Shown here piece by piece: positions 55,290 through 64,000 of a stretch of 64,000 bases of DNA (the first letter of the stretch is position 1; each line of letters starts with the position of its first letter). Made by a program: the position numbers and the translations under genes. Below the pieces are notes generated by a model. It saw only the letters and a program-made list of their open reading frames with translations. It searched no databases and was not told the DNA's origin. The DNA is taken from contig OZ241738.1 in assembly GCA_965200925.1 (NCBI GenBank), positions 434,001-498,000 of the forward strand, in the 5' to 3' direction. The DNA is from WTGU01 sp965200925 (GTDB lineage Bacteria; Pseudomonadota; Alphaproteobacteria; UBA828).

Positions 55290-58200
55290 ATGCATATCAG
55301 GAAGACGACCGTGGCGGTTCTCGTCGCCACGGCCGATCGCCCGACTCTGCTGACGAGTCGGGCCCTTCCGTCGATCACGGAACAGTCCCGGCCGCCGGAC
55401 CGTGTGGTCATCGTCGACGATTCGACCGACGACGCGGCCGAACGAACCGAACGGTTGATCCGGGATTGGCGGCCACCGGGAGTCGACGTCGATTTCCTGC
55501 GTAACCGGCGGACGAAAGGCGCGGCCGGCGCATGGAACTCCGGCATCGATCACCTGCTTCGGACGGGCGGCGATCCCGACCGGCTCCATGTCGCGATTCT
55601 CGACGACGATGACCGGTGGAACCCCCGCCACCTGGAGGCGTGCCTGGAGGCCGTCGAGACCCGCGGCTTCGATGTGGTCGCGGCGCCTTTCCGGCGAATC
55701 GAGGAGAGGCCGCGCTTGACGCTACCGCCGCCGAACCTGGACGCGGCGGATTTCCTGGTGGGCAATCCCGGCATTCAAGGCAGCAATCTGGTCGTCCGCC
55801 TGGGCGTGCTGCTCGAAGCCGGGCTGTTCGACGAGTCGCTCGCGAGCTGCACGGACCGCGACCTGTGCATCCGCATCGCCGAGTTGCCGAGCGTGCGCTA
55901 CGGCGTCACCTCCGAGACGACCGTCGATCATTTCGCCTGCACGTCGCGGCCGCGCCTGTCCACGCCCGGGTCGGCCGCCAAGCGGGAGGGGTTGGACCGC
56001 TTCTGCCGCAAGCACGGCGGCCGCATGTCGGAGGACCAGCGGAAAGAGTTCGGGGATCGGGCATACCGGTATTTCGGATGGACGGAACCGAAGGCCGCGA
56101 ACTGCAACCGCGCAACCGGCAAGGCCGTCTCCTCGTCCGTTCCGCCCCGGTCTTCGGCCCCCGGTCCTGCGCCGCATCTGATCGTCGGCGTGATCGCGGA
56201 TACGGAGCGGCTCGAAAACGTGGACGGCCTGCTCGTTGACCTTCGCGGCCTCGCCGAGGCCCCCGAACTCTCGGGCCTCGACGTCCTTGTCCTGGAGAAC
56301 GGCCGGGGCCGCGCGTCCGACCGGTCGCTGCGCGGCCTGGTCGAGCGCGAGCGTATGGAGGGCTCGCGGGTCCATCTCGTCGACCGCGCGCGGCACGCCG
56401 AGGACGCGAGCAACGGGCTGGTTGCCGACGGCGGGGCGGGAGAGGGCCGCAGGCTGGCCATAGCTCCCGCCCGAACGGTCCTGCAATCATATCTGTATGC
56501 GTTCGCCAAGCGCCGTCCCGGCGCCGTGGTCTGGATCGTCGACGACGACATGCGGCTGGATCCGCTGATGGCGGCGGAGGATGGCCGGCTGGCGCGCCGA
56601 CGGCCGGACATCGCGCCTTTTCTGCAAGAGCTTCGTCGGCGACGTGCGGGGGGCGAGTTCGATATCGTCATCGGGACGTATACGGGCGCGCCTCCGCTGC
56701 CGTTCGCGGCGACCGTGCGCGTGCAGCTGGTCGATCTCGCCGCGTCGCTGCGCTGGCTGGCGGAACAGGATCCGCAGGCGCCGCTGCCGGATCGGGGTGC
56801 GGAGAACGCGGCTCTGCGATCCGGCCGGCGCGACTACCATTACGACCTTTCGCGCAAGGAAACGGACCGTTTGGAAACGCCGTTCTGGATCGTTCCCGCG
56901 TTTCCGGGCGAGACCGTCGGCGAAGCGTTCGAGCGGATTTCCATGACGGCCGAGCGGCTCCTGGCCGGGGAGCAAATCTTCCGGCCCCTTGCGGTCGAAG
57001 CCGACATCGACCCACTGAACTCGCCCGACAACGGGTTCCAGCGCGGCGGCAATACCTTCGTGCTGGATATCGAAGCGCTGCGGCTGGCGCCCAACCCCTC
57101 CCCGGCCGTCGGCGGGCGGCCGAGCCGACGTTCCGACATGATCTGGGCGCTGCTTCAAGAGCGCTGTTTCCGTCGGCGCGTCGCCTCCATGCCGTTCCCC
57201 CTCTATCACGATCGCTCCCATGTTCCCGTCGATGATCTGGACACCGAGCGCGTCGTGGACGACATCCGCGGCTACGCGACGTTCTCCGCGCTCGACGAGA
57301 TGTCCGGCGCGTTCGAGGCGGCGGACGATCTCGGCTTCGCGCTCGCCCGGGGAATAGCCGAGGACTTCGCCGCCCGCGTGCACAAATATCTTGAAGAACG
57401 CTTGGCGGCGTTCCGCCTGTCGTTCCATCGCGTCCGCGGCTTGATGCGCGTCTTGCGCCGGCTCGTGAACGATAAGCACTCTTGGTGGGGCGGAGAACGG
57501 CACGCTCCTGCCAGGACGCGGCTCCTGGAGTTCTGCGAGCGCCTGGCTCGATCATACACGATGGAGGCTTTGGACCGCATCGAGCGTGAAGCCAGGGAAC
57601 TGGAGAATCGTGAAATCCACGAGTTTCTCGCCCGGCTTCCGGAAGAAATAAGGGAGCACCGCGAACGGCTCTCGCGGTTTCCGATTCTGGCGCGGAGTCT
57701 CGAGAGCGAGAGGATCGCCAACGCCAAGGCCGTCGCTGCGCGGCTGGCCGGGCCCGTCGGCCCGCTCGCGGTGCTGGGAAGCGGTATGGAAGGAGTGGCG
57801 TTCAGCGCCGGAGCGCGTGTGTTCAAGGTCTTCGACTACTGGACACAAGCGCACCGGGTGGATGCTCCGGCGTTTCTGCGCTCTCTCGTGGGGGCATGGA
57901 AGGATACACGCTGCCTCTACCCGATCCTCGATTTCCACGAGGCGGGGCATCGCGCGGTTCTGGTCTATCCCTACGAGGCCAGCGATCCCTGCATCGGCGG
58001 TTGCGGACCGGGCATGGTCCAGCTTCTCGCCGAATGCCGCCAGCATGGCCTCGTCTGCCGCAACCTCCATCCCGCCAATCTGCGTGTCGTCGATGGACAG
58101 GTCCGGCTGATCGATTACGGCTCGGACCTCCGCCCCCTCCATGACGAGCGCGAATTCACGGCGATGTGCCGGCGCGCCTGGCTGTGTTGCCGGTGGGCCA

Positions 58201-60524
58201 ATCGCCCCGACCTCAAGCGGATCATGCGCCGGGCGCTGGACGATGCCGGCATCCCCGAGCTGGAAGGGTTCGACCGGTTTTACGAAGCGGTCCGGCGGGT
58301 GGCGGGGCTGCATGAGACGCCTGAGGACGTCGTGCTCGGGTTGGCCGGGCGGCCCGCGCACGTCCTCGATTACGGGTGCGGAAGCGGCCGACTGGCCAGC
58401 GTCCTGGCCAACCGGGGCGCACGGGTCCTGGGCTACGACCCCGACGGTGCCCATGGAACGCGCTGGGAGGCGCTTTGCGCCGGAGCCGACAGGCTGCGGT
58501 TCACGCGCGACCGGAGCGAGGCGCTGACGGTCGGCCCGTTCGATCTCGTGATCTGCCGCCGCGTTCTGTGCACCGTCGAGGAAGAGGCGGAAATGCGGGC
58601 GATCCTCCGCGATTTGCGGGCCGCGGTGGCCGGGCATGGCCGGGTGATCGTAGCCGTCTGCGACCCGCATTTCACCTTCGGAGGCCCGACCCCGGAGGCC
58701 GATCGCGAACTGCCGCCCGGCGCCCGCTACGAGAGCGCGTTCGTATGGCGCAAACGCATTCGCGCGACGGGCCGGACACGCCGCGACGTCCATCGGCCCG
58801 AGCGGATGCTGCGGCGCGCGTTCGCCCGCGCGGGCCTCGCGGTGCGCCGCCGCGTGGAGGCGCCGACCATCGACCTGGAGCGCTTCGAGCCGGCGTCGGA
58901 CCTTCTGGCGTTCGAACTCCGGCCCCTGGCGCCGCTCGCCGGCGAGGTCGCACTCCTGGTCAAGGCGTGCGCGATGGAGGCGGGAACGATCGAAACCCAG
59001 GTCCGCCACTTGGTGTCGCAGCTCGAAGGACCGAGGGCGTTCGCCGAGCGGATTCTCGTGATCGATTCCCGCGAGGACGACTTTCTCAGGCAATACACGC
59101 GGGGCGACCTGCGCAGCCTGCGCGAAGCGGCGCGTCGTCTGGCGGAGGCCGGCTGGATCGACCGGATCGTCGAGGGGTCCGGCGACGGCGAAGCCACCGC
59201 GGCGCTGCATCGGGCATGGTTCGGGATTTCGTGCCCGCTGGCGCATGCCGCGACCGGTGCCCAGACGGCTTCGGTGCTGGCGGGGTTCGAGGCATGCGCG
59301 GCGCGCTACGTCCTCCATGTGGATGCGGACGCCATGATCGGTCGTCTGGATCGCAACCATGACTATCTGGCCGAGATGACCGCGGTGCTGGCCGGTGACC
59401 CCGAAGCACTCACCGTATCGTTCAACATCGCCTCCGACCGCAACCGGCCCTACGGCGCCGAAGGAGAGTCCGGCCCGTGGCGCGTGGAAACGCGCGCCGT
59501 GATGCTCGACCTCTTCCGGCTGCACCGGGCGCGCCCGCTGCCGAACGCGCTCGACGGAGGCCGTTTGGCGCTCCCTTGGCACAGGGCGTTGGACCAGGCC
59601 GTCCGGGGTGGGGCGGGGCGGTCCTGGCGCGGCGGTGACCGCCGGACTTTCTTCGTGCATCCGCCCAACGCACGCAAGCGGGACCGGGAAGCGTGGTTCG
59701 CGACGCTCGACCGTATCGAACGTGGGGCGGTCCCATGCATCCAGAAGGAAAGTGTGAATTGGACGGGAACCGCCGAGGAATGGTCGGAGCCGCGGCGGCG
59801 CGAACCCTTCGTGTTCGTCGTCTCGGGCCGCAACGTGCCGCCGGGCCGGCTGCGCCGCTGCTTCGGCTCGATGATCCGCCAGCGCGGCCCGCGATGGGGC
59901 GCCGTGGTCTTCGACGATGCATCGGAGCCGCGATTCGCCGAGCATTTCGAGATCGCCTGTGCGCGGCTGGGGGCGCACTGCACGGTCGTTCGCAACCGGG
60001 TTCGGCGCGGGCTGCTGGCCAACATGGTCGTCGCCATTCGGACGATATGCGCGAACCCCGACTCGGTAATCGTGACGCTGGATGCGGACGACGTCCTGAT
60101 CGGCGCGCGGGTCTTGGAGCGGCTGGCCGAGGAATACGACCGGGGCGCCGACGCCACTGTGGGTTCAATGCTGCGGACCGACAAGGCCGCCGACTATCCG
60201 GTGTGCTTCGACCGGCCGCGCGAACGGCGAGGCGGCAACGTCTGGCAGCATTTGCGGTCGTTCAGGAAGCGGCTGTTCGACGCCATACCGGACGAAGCCC
60301 TGCGCCTCGACGGCGACTACGTCGACCTCGCCAGCGACTGGGCTTTCATGCTGCCCATCGTGGAGAAGGCCCGTAACCCGGCGTACATCCGCGAACCGCT
60401 CTATCTCTACGAACCTTCGGGGACCGGGAAAGACCCGGCCGGCAGGGCGGCCCGCGAGAAAGTCATCGCGCGCATCGTCGCCAAGGGTCGCGCAACGGCG
60501 GGCAAAGGCCGCGCCGGGCAATGA
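55290..60524 (+). CDS. Multidomain glycosyltransferase-kinase-like-methyltransferase protein
   Basis: 1744 residues in one frame. Order: GT2 glycosyltransferase at 1-265 (TVAVLVATADRP, VVIVDDSTDD, HVAILDDDDRWNP, with DDD); a second GT-like domain at 295-640 (VVWIVDDDMRLDPL); coiled-coil helices at 680-810; a kinase-like domain at 823-1003 (CRNLHPANLRVVDG in the place of the catalytic loop, LIDYGSD in that of the Mg loop); a class I methyltransferase at 1023-1130 (VLDYGCGSGRLASVLANRGA); a GT-A-like domain at 1220-1483 (YVLHVDADAMIG); and a second GT2 at 1503-1744 (VIVTLDADDVLIG). It may build or decorate a surface glycan in several steps. ATG 55290 is chosen because GT2 homology starts there. 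A SLOG gene follows with a four-base overlap. Confidence 0.85.
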   Translation: MHIRKTTVAVLVATADRPTLLTSRALPSITEQSRPPDRVVIVDDSTDDAAERTERLIRDWRPPGVDVDFLRNRRTKGAAGAWNSGIDHLLRTGGDPDRLHVAILDDDDRWNPRHLEACLEAVETRGFDVVAAPFRRIEERPRLTLPPPNLDAADFLVGNPGIQGSNLVVRLGVLLEAGLFDESLASCTDRDLCIRIAELPSVRYGVTSETTVDHFACTSRPRLSTPGSAAKREGLDRFCRKHGGRMSEDQRKEFGDRAYRYFGWTEPKAANCNRATGKAVSSSVPPRSSAPGPAPHLIVGVIADTERLENVDGLLVDLRGLAEAPELSGLDVLVLENGRGRASDRSLRGLVERERMEGSRVHLVDRARHAEDASNGLVADGGAGEGRRLAIAPARTVLQSYLYAFAKRRPGAVVWIVDDDMRLDPLMAAEDGRLARRRPDIAPFLQELRRRRAGGEFDIVIGTYTGAPPLPFAATVRVQLVDLAASLRWLAEQDPQAPLPDRGAENAALRSGRRDYHYDLSRKETDRLETPFWIVPAFPGETVGEAFERISMTAERLLAGEQIFRPLAVEADIDPLNSPDNGFQRGGNTFVLDIEALRLAPNPSPAVGGRPSRRSDMIWALLQERCFRRRVASMPFPLYHDRSHVPVDDLDTERVVDDIRGYATFSALDEMSGAFEAADDLGFALARGIAEDFAARVHKYLEERLAAFRLSFHRVRGLMRVLRRLVNDKHSWWGGERHAPARTRLLEFCERLARSYTMEALDRIEREARELENREIHEFLARLPEEIREHRERLSRFPILARSLESERIANAKAVAARLAGPVGPLAVLGSGMEGVAFSAGARVFKVFDYWTQAHRVDAPAFLRSLVGAWKDTRCLYPILDFHEAGHRAVLVYPYEASDPCIGGCGPGMVQLLAECRQHGLVCRNLHPANLRVVDGQVRLIDYGSDLRPLHDEREFTAMCRRAWLCCRWANRPDLKRIMRRALDDAGIPELEGFDRFYEAVRRVAGLHETPEDVVLGLAGRPAHVLDYGCGSGRLASVLANRGARVLGYDPDGAHGTRWEALCAGADRLRFTRDRSEALTVGPFDLVICRRVLCTVEEEAEMRAILRDLRAAVAGHGRVIVAVCDPHFTFGGPTPEADRELPPGARYESAFVWRKRIRATGRTRRDVHRPERMLRRAFARAGLAVRRRVEAPTIDLERFEPASDLLAFELRPLAPLAGEVALLVKACAMEAGTIETQVRHLVSQLEGPRAFAERILVIDSREDDFLRQYTRGDLRSLREAARRLAEAGWIDRIVEGSGDGEATAALHRAWFGISCPLAHAATGAQTASVLAGFEACAARYVLHVDADAMIGRLDRNHDYLAEMTAVLAGDPEALTVSFNIASDRNRPYGAEGESGPWRVETRAVMLDLFRLHRARPLPNALDGGRLALPWHRALDQAVRGGAGRSWRGGDRRTFFVHPPNARKRDREAWFATLDRIERGAVPCIQKESVNWTGTAEEWSEPRRREPFVFVVSGRNVPPGRLRRCFGSMIRQRGPRWGAVVFDDASEPRFAEHFEIACARLGAHCTVVRNRVRRGLLANMVVAIRTICANPDSVIVTLDADDVLIGARVLERLAEEYDRGADATVGSMLRTDKAADYPVCFDRPRERRGGNVWQHLRSFRKRLFDAIPDEALRLDGDYVDLASDWAFMLPIVEKARNPAYIREPLYLYEPSGTGKDPAGRAAREKVIARIVAKGRATAGKGRAGQ

Positions 60525-60799
60525 GGAGACATGTCGTCGCCATCGTTGGTTCGGCCGGCGCGCTTCCGAGAGACCTCCGGCATACCGTTGAGACGCTCGC
60601 ATTGGCTCTGTCCAACGCCAACTTCGATCTTGTGACGGGGGGCATGGACGGCGTCATGCGTGCCGTGGCTCGGGGTCACAGCCAGTCGTCCAGCTCGTCG
60701 AATCTCGTCCATATCGAGCCCGAATGGGAGTGCGCATGGGAACAAACCCCAACGGCATACGCCGCACTTGCGGGCGTCGCGCTAGGTGCCGATCCATAA
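60521..60799 (+). pseudogene. SLOG-domain protein, probably C-terminally truncated
   Basis: ATG 60521 overlaps the glycosyltransferase stop by four bases. Residues MRRHVVAIVGSAGALPRDLR, LALALSNANFDLVTGGMDGV and MRAVARGHSQ show the SLOG/LOG Rossmann start and the GG..GVM loop. The frame goes on with NLVHIEPEWECAWEQTP, then stops after 92 residues, half the normal length, converging with the oppositely oriented glycosyltransferase at 60782. SLOG domains bind or process nucleotides and can act as sensors. Truncation by a join near 60770 is the likely reason for the short length. Confidence 0.65.
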
Positions 60800-61680
60800 G
60801 CTCCCCACGGCCGGCAGGCGGCCATACCGTTCGCCCAGATCGGCAAGAAACTGATACGAAAAGGGCCAGCTATAGTCATTCCCCGTTACTTGGGCGTGCT
60901 CCGGCAAGCTCGCGGTGAAATAGGTGTCATCAGAAGTGGAGGCGCCGCCGTGAACCTGGTGGAAGGTCGACTCTCCGAGCAACAACACGTTGAGGGCGCC
61001 GGCTCGGCTCACATAGCGACCGAACAGTTCGAGATTGCAGAGCCCCCCCCCCCCGGCCGGAGGAATCCTTCATCATAACCCCCCACGGTATTCCAGGTCT
61101 CTCTGGACACGCCAAAGGCATTGGTCTCGTTCTGCAGCAGGGGATTGCCCCCATGGTGTGCGCCTGCCCATACGCTGATGGCGTACAGTCGATCCAAATC
61201 GCCCTCCCAATCCACGGAGTCGAGCAAGGCATCCTCCACGGTCTGATCGTAACCTTCCAGCACGGATTGCATCTGTGGCTTGGGGCCGAGGTGGCGGCTG
61301 CCGACGAATGTGAAGGCGTCCGGATGGTGAGTCAGGACATCGAGAGTCCGGCGCACCAAGTGAGAGCTGGCCATGCGGGCGCCGTCGATACAGATCAACA
61401 GCAAGTCCCCGGTGGCTGAGTCCCGGATCGCGTCGTTGATGGCGCGAGCCGGCGATACTCGGGCATCCTCGGGAGCGATCCGAACGAGATGGACGGGACG
61501 CGATGACTGGTGGAGGAGATCTCCGAGTTCCAATGCGTCCGGCGAGCCGTTGTCGACGATGATGATCTCGTAATCGACATCCTCGACCGCTCTTTGCAAC
61601 GGAGGCAGGAAGGACCGCAGGGTACGCGGTATTTCCCGTTGCATCTTGTAGGCTATGATGACGATCGACAGCTTGAGCAT
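60782..61680 (-). pseudogene. GT2 glycosyltransferase, out of frame at a homopolymer (phase-off)
   Basis: ATG 61680 follows GGAGG. The first part is MLKLSIVIIAYKMQREIPRT, YEIIIVDNGSPDALELGDLL and LLLICIDGARMASSHLVRRT, a family 2 glycosyltransferase. At GGYDEGFLRP the frame enters G12 (61054-61043) and ends at 61009. The adjacent frame carries the expected continuation: LCNLELFGRYVSRAGALNVL, ESTFHQVHGGASTSDDTY, to 60782. One extra G (13), or loss of two (10), restores a 299-residue enzyme. This is what an OFF state looks like. It may alter the sugar on a surface structure. Confidence 0.85.
61043..61054 (-). repeat. 12-base homopolymer in the GT2 gene
   Basis: Twelve C on the plus strand, G12 in the coding sense, straddling codons between the GYDEGF motif and the C-terminal part of the glycosyltransferase. 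The number observed leaves the gene out of frame. Confidence 0.85.
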
Positions 61681-61982
61681 GGGAACCTCCAATGACCCGC
61701 TGCCCTTCTCAGGCCGATTAATTGGGGGATTACATACATAGGTTGACAAGAGGATATCAGCTTCGCTGCAGTTCGCTACCCGTATAAGCTGAAGGTCATG
61801 GGGTCGGGACCCAACTGCGATAAACTGTCGCCAGGGGTTCAAGCGCCACTGTCGACGCTCGAGAGGCCGGTCTACGATGGCCGAGCGCGGCGGTATGGCG
61901 ACGATGCCGGCGGATCGTGCGCGGGCGGAAAGCTGACAAGGCCGTCGAGTCATGTCCGCGCTTCCGCGGCGTTCGCCCCTGC
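61681..61982. other. Intergenic region upstream of GT2
   Basis: About 300 bases with no supportable gene. It has a short AT-rich patch at about 61716-61790 that is the likely promoter area of the GT2 gene, but I found no convincing -35/-10 pair on the minus strand. Longer ORFs crossing it are shadows. Confidence 0.4.
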
Positions 61983-63110
61983 TCAATCGACGATGAGCCC
62001 GTGTTTGGGCAGGAGATCGCGCAGCACATAGATTCGGTGCAGTGCGGCGGCCTGATAGAAGCGCCAGATATGTGTATCCATGGCGATTCCGTAATCGTCG
62101 CCGCCGTCCAGACTTTCCCACTGCGCGTTCCAGTCCTCGCCCTCGTAATCCGGAATCGCCTCGCCGGCTTCACCGAACAGCGTGCCGGCCCGCGCAGCGT
62201 TCTGCCAAGCCTCGACACGTTCGGCTTCGTTGCCCTGGGTCAGCAGAATCTCCCGCACGCGGGGGGCGATGGCTTCGAAGTCCCGGCCGGCGCCGGTGTC
62301 GACGTCGGGCCGCAGACGGGCGAATCGCCGGAACATGTCGTGCAGGGCCCGGCACCCCGCCAGAAAGGTGACCGGGTTGTTGCGCGTGCTGCGTATCCCG
62401 GCGACCGCGTCCGGGCGCTCGTAGTCGTAACTCCAGACCAGATAGGGCCGGTCGGGCAGGGTGGCGACAGAGCCGTGCCCCAGCGCCCCCGACGCTTCTT
62501 CGGCGAGCCAGCCCTGGATGTTGGTGAGCAGGCCGCCATGCGCCCCCCGCTTCTCGAAGAACGAAGCGGCCTTCCGCGTGACATAATCCCGCATCTCGGA
62601 CGACAGCTTCGCCGTCGCACCGTCTGCGCCTTCGACCTCCTCGTGAAAGCGGAAACTGCCGTTGTCGACTCTGTTGCCGCGGGAGCTGACGCCCGAGAAT
62701 CCGTAGTGCGAGAACGTGTCGGCATAGACGTGCGCGGCGATGCCCAGCAGGTGCGGCGCGAAGGCGCGATCCGCATACGTCAGATGGTGGTCGCGCATCT
62801 CCCGCGCGATCCCGCTGTCCATGCGGCACTTCAAGCGTTCCGTGTAGGTCTCGCCGACGTTGCCGGGAATGAAATGGAACGGCACCCACACCCGGCGCTG
62901 GTCGCGGTCGTCGCGGTTGGAGAGGTCGAAGGGATGATGGGCGGTGGCTTCCGTGTCGATGCGCGACCCGTCCCGAAAGGTCACCCGGCTTCGCGCCGCG
63001 TTGTCGTCCACGAACTGGGCAGACATCGCGACGACCCGCGCCGTTTCCCGCTCCAGTCCCGCGGCGCGGGCCATGGCGTAGGCACCGTAATAATGCATGT
63101 CGATCTGCAT
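61983..63110 (-). CDS. DUF6765-like protein (phospholipase C-like)
   Basis: A 375-residue protein starting MQIDMHYYGAYAMARAAGL, with AMSAQFVDDNAARSR, APHLLGIAAHVYADTFSHYG, FSG and FRRFARLRPDVDTG. The HYYG start, an AxxVDD motif and the histidine-rich HVYADTFSH are what I associate with DUF6765, a family likened to zinc-dependent phospholipase C. It might hydrolyse a phospho-ester substrate; the true substrate is unknown. ATG 63110 is chosen by the family start. It is divergent from the possible BrxA-like gene and shares a promoter region with tandem palindromes. Confidence 0.75.
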   Translation of the reverse strand: MQIDMHYYGAYAMARAAGLERETARVVAMSAQFVDDNAARSRVTFRDGSRIDTEATAHHPFDLSNRDDRDQRRVWVPFHFIPGNVGETYTERLKCRMDSGIAREMRDHHLTYADRAFAPHLLGIAAHVYADTFSHYGFSGVSSRGNRVDNGSFRFHEEVEGADGATAKLSSEMRDYVTRKAASFFEKRGAHGGLLTNIQGWLAEEASGALGHGSVATLPDRPYLVWSYDYERPDAVAGIRSTRNNPVTFLAGCRALHDMFRRFARLRPDVDTGAGRDFEAIAPRVREILLTQGNEAERVEAWQNAARAGTLFGEAGEAIPDYEGEDWNAQWESLDGGDDYGIAMDTHIWRFYQAAALHRIYVLRDLLPKHGLIVD

Positions 63111-63176
63111 CGCGTTCTCCCGTCGTCGAATGCCCTTCGATATGCGGCGCCGGCGCGGGATTTCAAGGGGTTTCCT

Positions 63177-63202
63177 GTTTGCCGGCAAACTTGCCGGCAA
63201 AC
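63177..63202. promoter_or_regulatory. Tandem palindromic operator-like repeats
   Basis: GTTTGCCGGCAAAC (63177-63190) is a perfect 14-bp palindrome, and TTGCCGGCAA (63191-63200) repeats its core directly after it. They lie between the divergent genes at 63110 and 63254, where a repressor or antitoxin-like regulator would bind. The cognate protein is not in the window. Confidence 0.55.
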
Positions 63203-63253
63203 ATATGGCCTGTCGTTGACGGAGCACCGGCGCCGTGGTAGCGACCAGCCGCC

Positions 63254-64000
63254 ATGCACGGTCAGGCCGCATGTTCCTTTCGCCTCTCGCCGGACGCCGA
63301 GTCCCGCGCCGGGGCCGAAACGGCCGGCTTCCGCCTTGGGGCCAAAGGCACGCACACCAGCCGCACGATCATGCTGGCGGAGCTGGAGGCGGTCCTGGCA
63401 GCGGCCGGTGCGGACGCCGCGCGGGCCGACTACGCGGCGGCGATCATTGAGACCAACTGTTTGTCGAAGCCTACCGCGGCGACGCGCCGGCTCTCGTGCC
63501 AGCGGCTGCGCGAGCTCCACGGGCTGGACCCGGCGCTGCCGCTGTTCCGCGTGCTCCGGCGCCTCTGGGCCTTCGATCCGGCGGGCCGCCCGCTTCTGGC
63601 CTTGCTGTCGGCGCTCGCTCGGGATCCGCTGCTTGCCGCCACCGTTCCCGCGATCGTGTCCCTGCCGCCCGGCGCCGATTTCCAGCGTGCGCCGATGAAG
63701 GCCGCGCTGCGGAGCGCCGTGGGCGAGCGCCTGAATGAGGCGGTCCTCGACAAGACCTGCCGCAACGCGGCCAGCAGCTGGACGCAATCGGGGCATCTCG
63801 AAGGGCGGACGTTCAAGAAGCGGCGGCGGGTCACGGCCTCCACGGCGGCCGTCGCCTTCGCCCTCTGGCTCGCCGGCGCCGCAGGCTGTCGCGGCGCTGG
63901 CGTCTTCGTCTCGGCGTGGCTGCGGCTGGCCGATTGCGGTCCCTCGCGGGCGCGCCGCCTGGCCCTGGAAGCGAAGCGGCTCGGCCTGATCGACCTCCGG
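63254..64000 (+). CDS. Possible BrxA/DUF1819-like protein, cut by window edge
   Basis: The frame is open from ATG 63254 to the right edge (249 residues so far). Conserved-looking stretches are TSRTIMLAELEAVL, IIETNCLSKPTAATRRLSCQ, RLRELHGLDPALPLFRVLRR, LLALLSALARDPLLAATVPA and NAASSWTQSGHLEG. The N..L.K.T..T.RR pattern and all-helical character recall BrxA (DUF1819), the small first protein of many BREX phage-exclusion operons. If so, further brx genes should follow to the right. The match is from memory and weak, so the alternative is an unrelated helical DNA-binding protein. Confidence 0.4.
   Translation, partial: MHGQAACSFRLSPDAESRAGAETAGFRLGAKGTHTSRTIMLAELEAVLAAAGADAARADYAAAIIETNCLSKPTAATRRLSCQRLRELHGLDPALPLFRVLRRLWAFDPAGRPLLALLSALARDPLLAATVPAIVSLPPGADFQRAPMKAALRSAVGERLNEAVLDKTCRNAASSWTQSGHLEGRTFKKRRRVTASTAAVAFALWLAGAAGCRGAGVFVSAWLRLADCGPSRARRLALEAKRLGLIDLR

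Noticed and set aside
61740..61775. TTGACA at 61743 as a plus-strand promoter
   Set aside because: No acceptable -10 lies at the right distance and no plus-strand gene follows.

Overview
This is a high-GC window from a Gram-negative bacterium. It encodes outer-membrane beta-barrel autotransporters with terminal Trp, a piece of initiator tRNA, and small families (DUF6117-like, DUF6961-like, DUF6088/AbiEii-like) that I associate mainly with Alphaproteobacteria. An alphaproteobacterium is therefore the best guess; I cannot name the genus. Almost nothing here is core metabolism. The window is a defence, surface-variation and mobile-element region made of intact modules separated by truncated or frameshifted relics.

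Layout, left half. 1-4558 (minus): a frameshifted autotransporter whose N-terminal coding region carries a 30-base homopolymer. 4.7-7.3 kb: a decayed membrane protein, a VapBC toxin-antitoxin pair, a YedK/HMCES protein and a small DUF6961-like protein. 7.65-10.9 kb: a truncated, frameshifted partial copy of the giant autotransporter, fused onto a cut DUF6117-like gene. 10.9-13.1 kb: a small ORF with a homopolymer and a leader hairpin, an orphan TIR-like ThsB-family protein, and relics of a methyltransferase, a type I restriction subunit and HigA. 13.1-28.3 kb: one intact 5043-residue autotransporter with about 32 Calx-beta-like modules and an 11-base G tract in its signal peptide. 28.3-34.8 kb: AbiE-type toxin-antitoxin genes in several states of decay, a second VapBC pair, two integrase remnants, one intact integrase, and the 3' half of an initiator tRNA (attachment site).

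Layout, right half. 34.9-39.4 kb: a type III-B CRISPR effector (cmr6-cmr5-cmr4-cmr3 and a cmr2 lacking its N-terminal half) with no CRISPR array in the window and no cmr1. 39.7-54.1 kb: an intact eleven-gene type I restriction operon, read leftward: hsdM, Schlafen/AlbA_2, HepT, MntA, HepT, a nucleotidyltransferase-HsdS fusion, DUF4365, an unknown protein, a membrane TPR protein, an OLD-like ATPase and hsdR. 54.2-55.0 kb: integrase and transposase relics. 55.3-60.5 kb: a 1744-residue enzyme with glycosyltransferase, kinase-like and methyltransferase domains, followed by a truncated SLOG protein. 60.8-61.7 kb: a glycosyltransferase switched out of frame by a 12-base homopolymer. 62-63.1 kb: a DUF6765-like protein. 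63.25 kb to the edge: a possible BrxA-like gene behind tandem palindromes.

Four homopolymers (30, 14, 11 and 12 bases) all lie in or beside genes for surface proteins, glycan transfer or a small unknown protein. Their placement fits phase-variable contingency loci. The 15-kb and 14.5-kb intact coding blocks show that the frameshifts elsewhere are not simply a poor assembly. I infer that the region combines surface variation with layered phage defence and has grown by repeated insertion and deletion.
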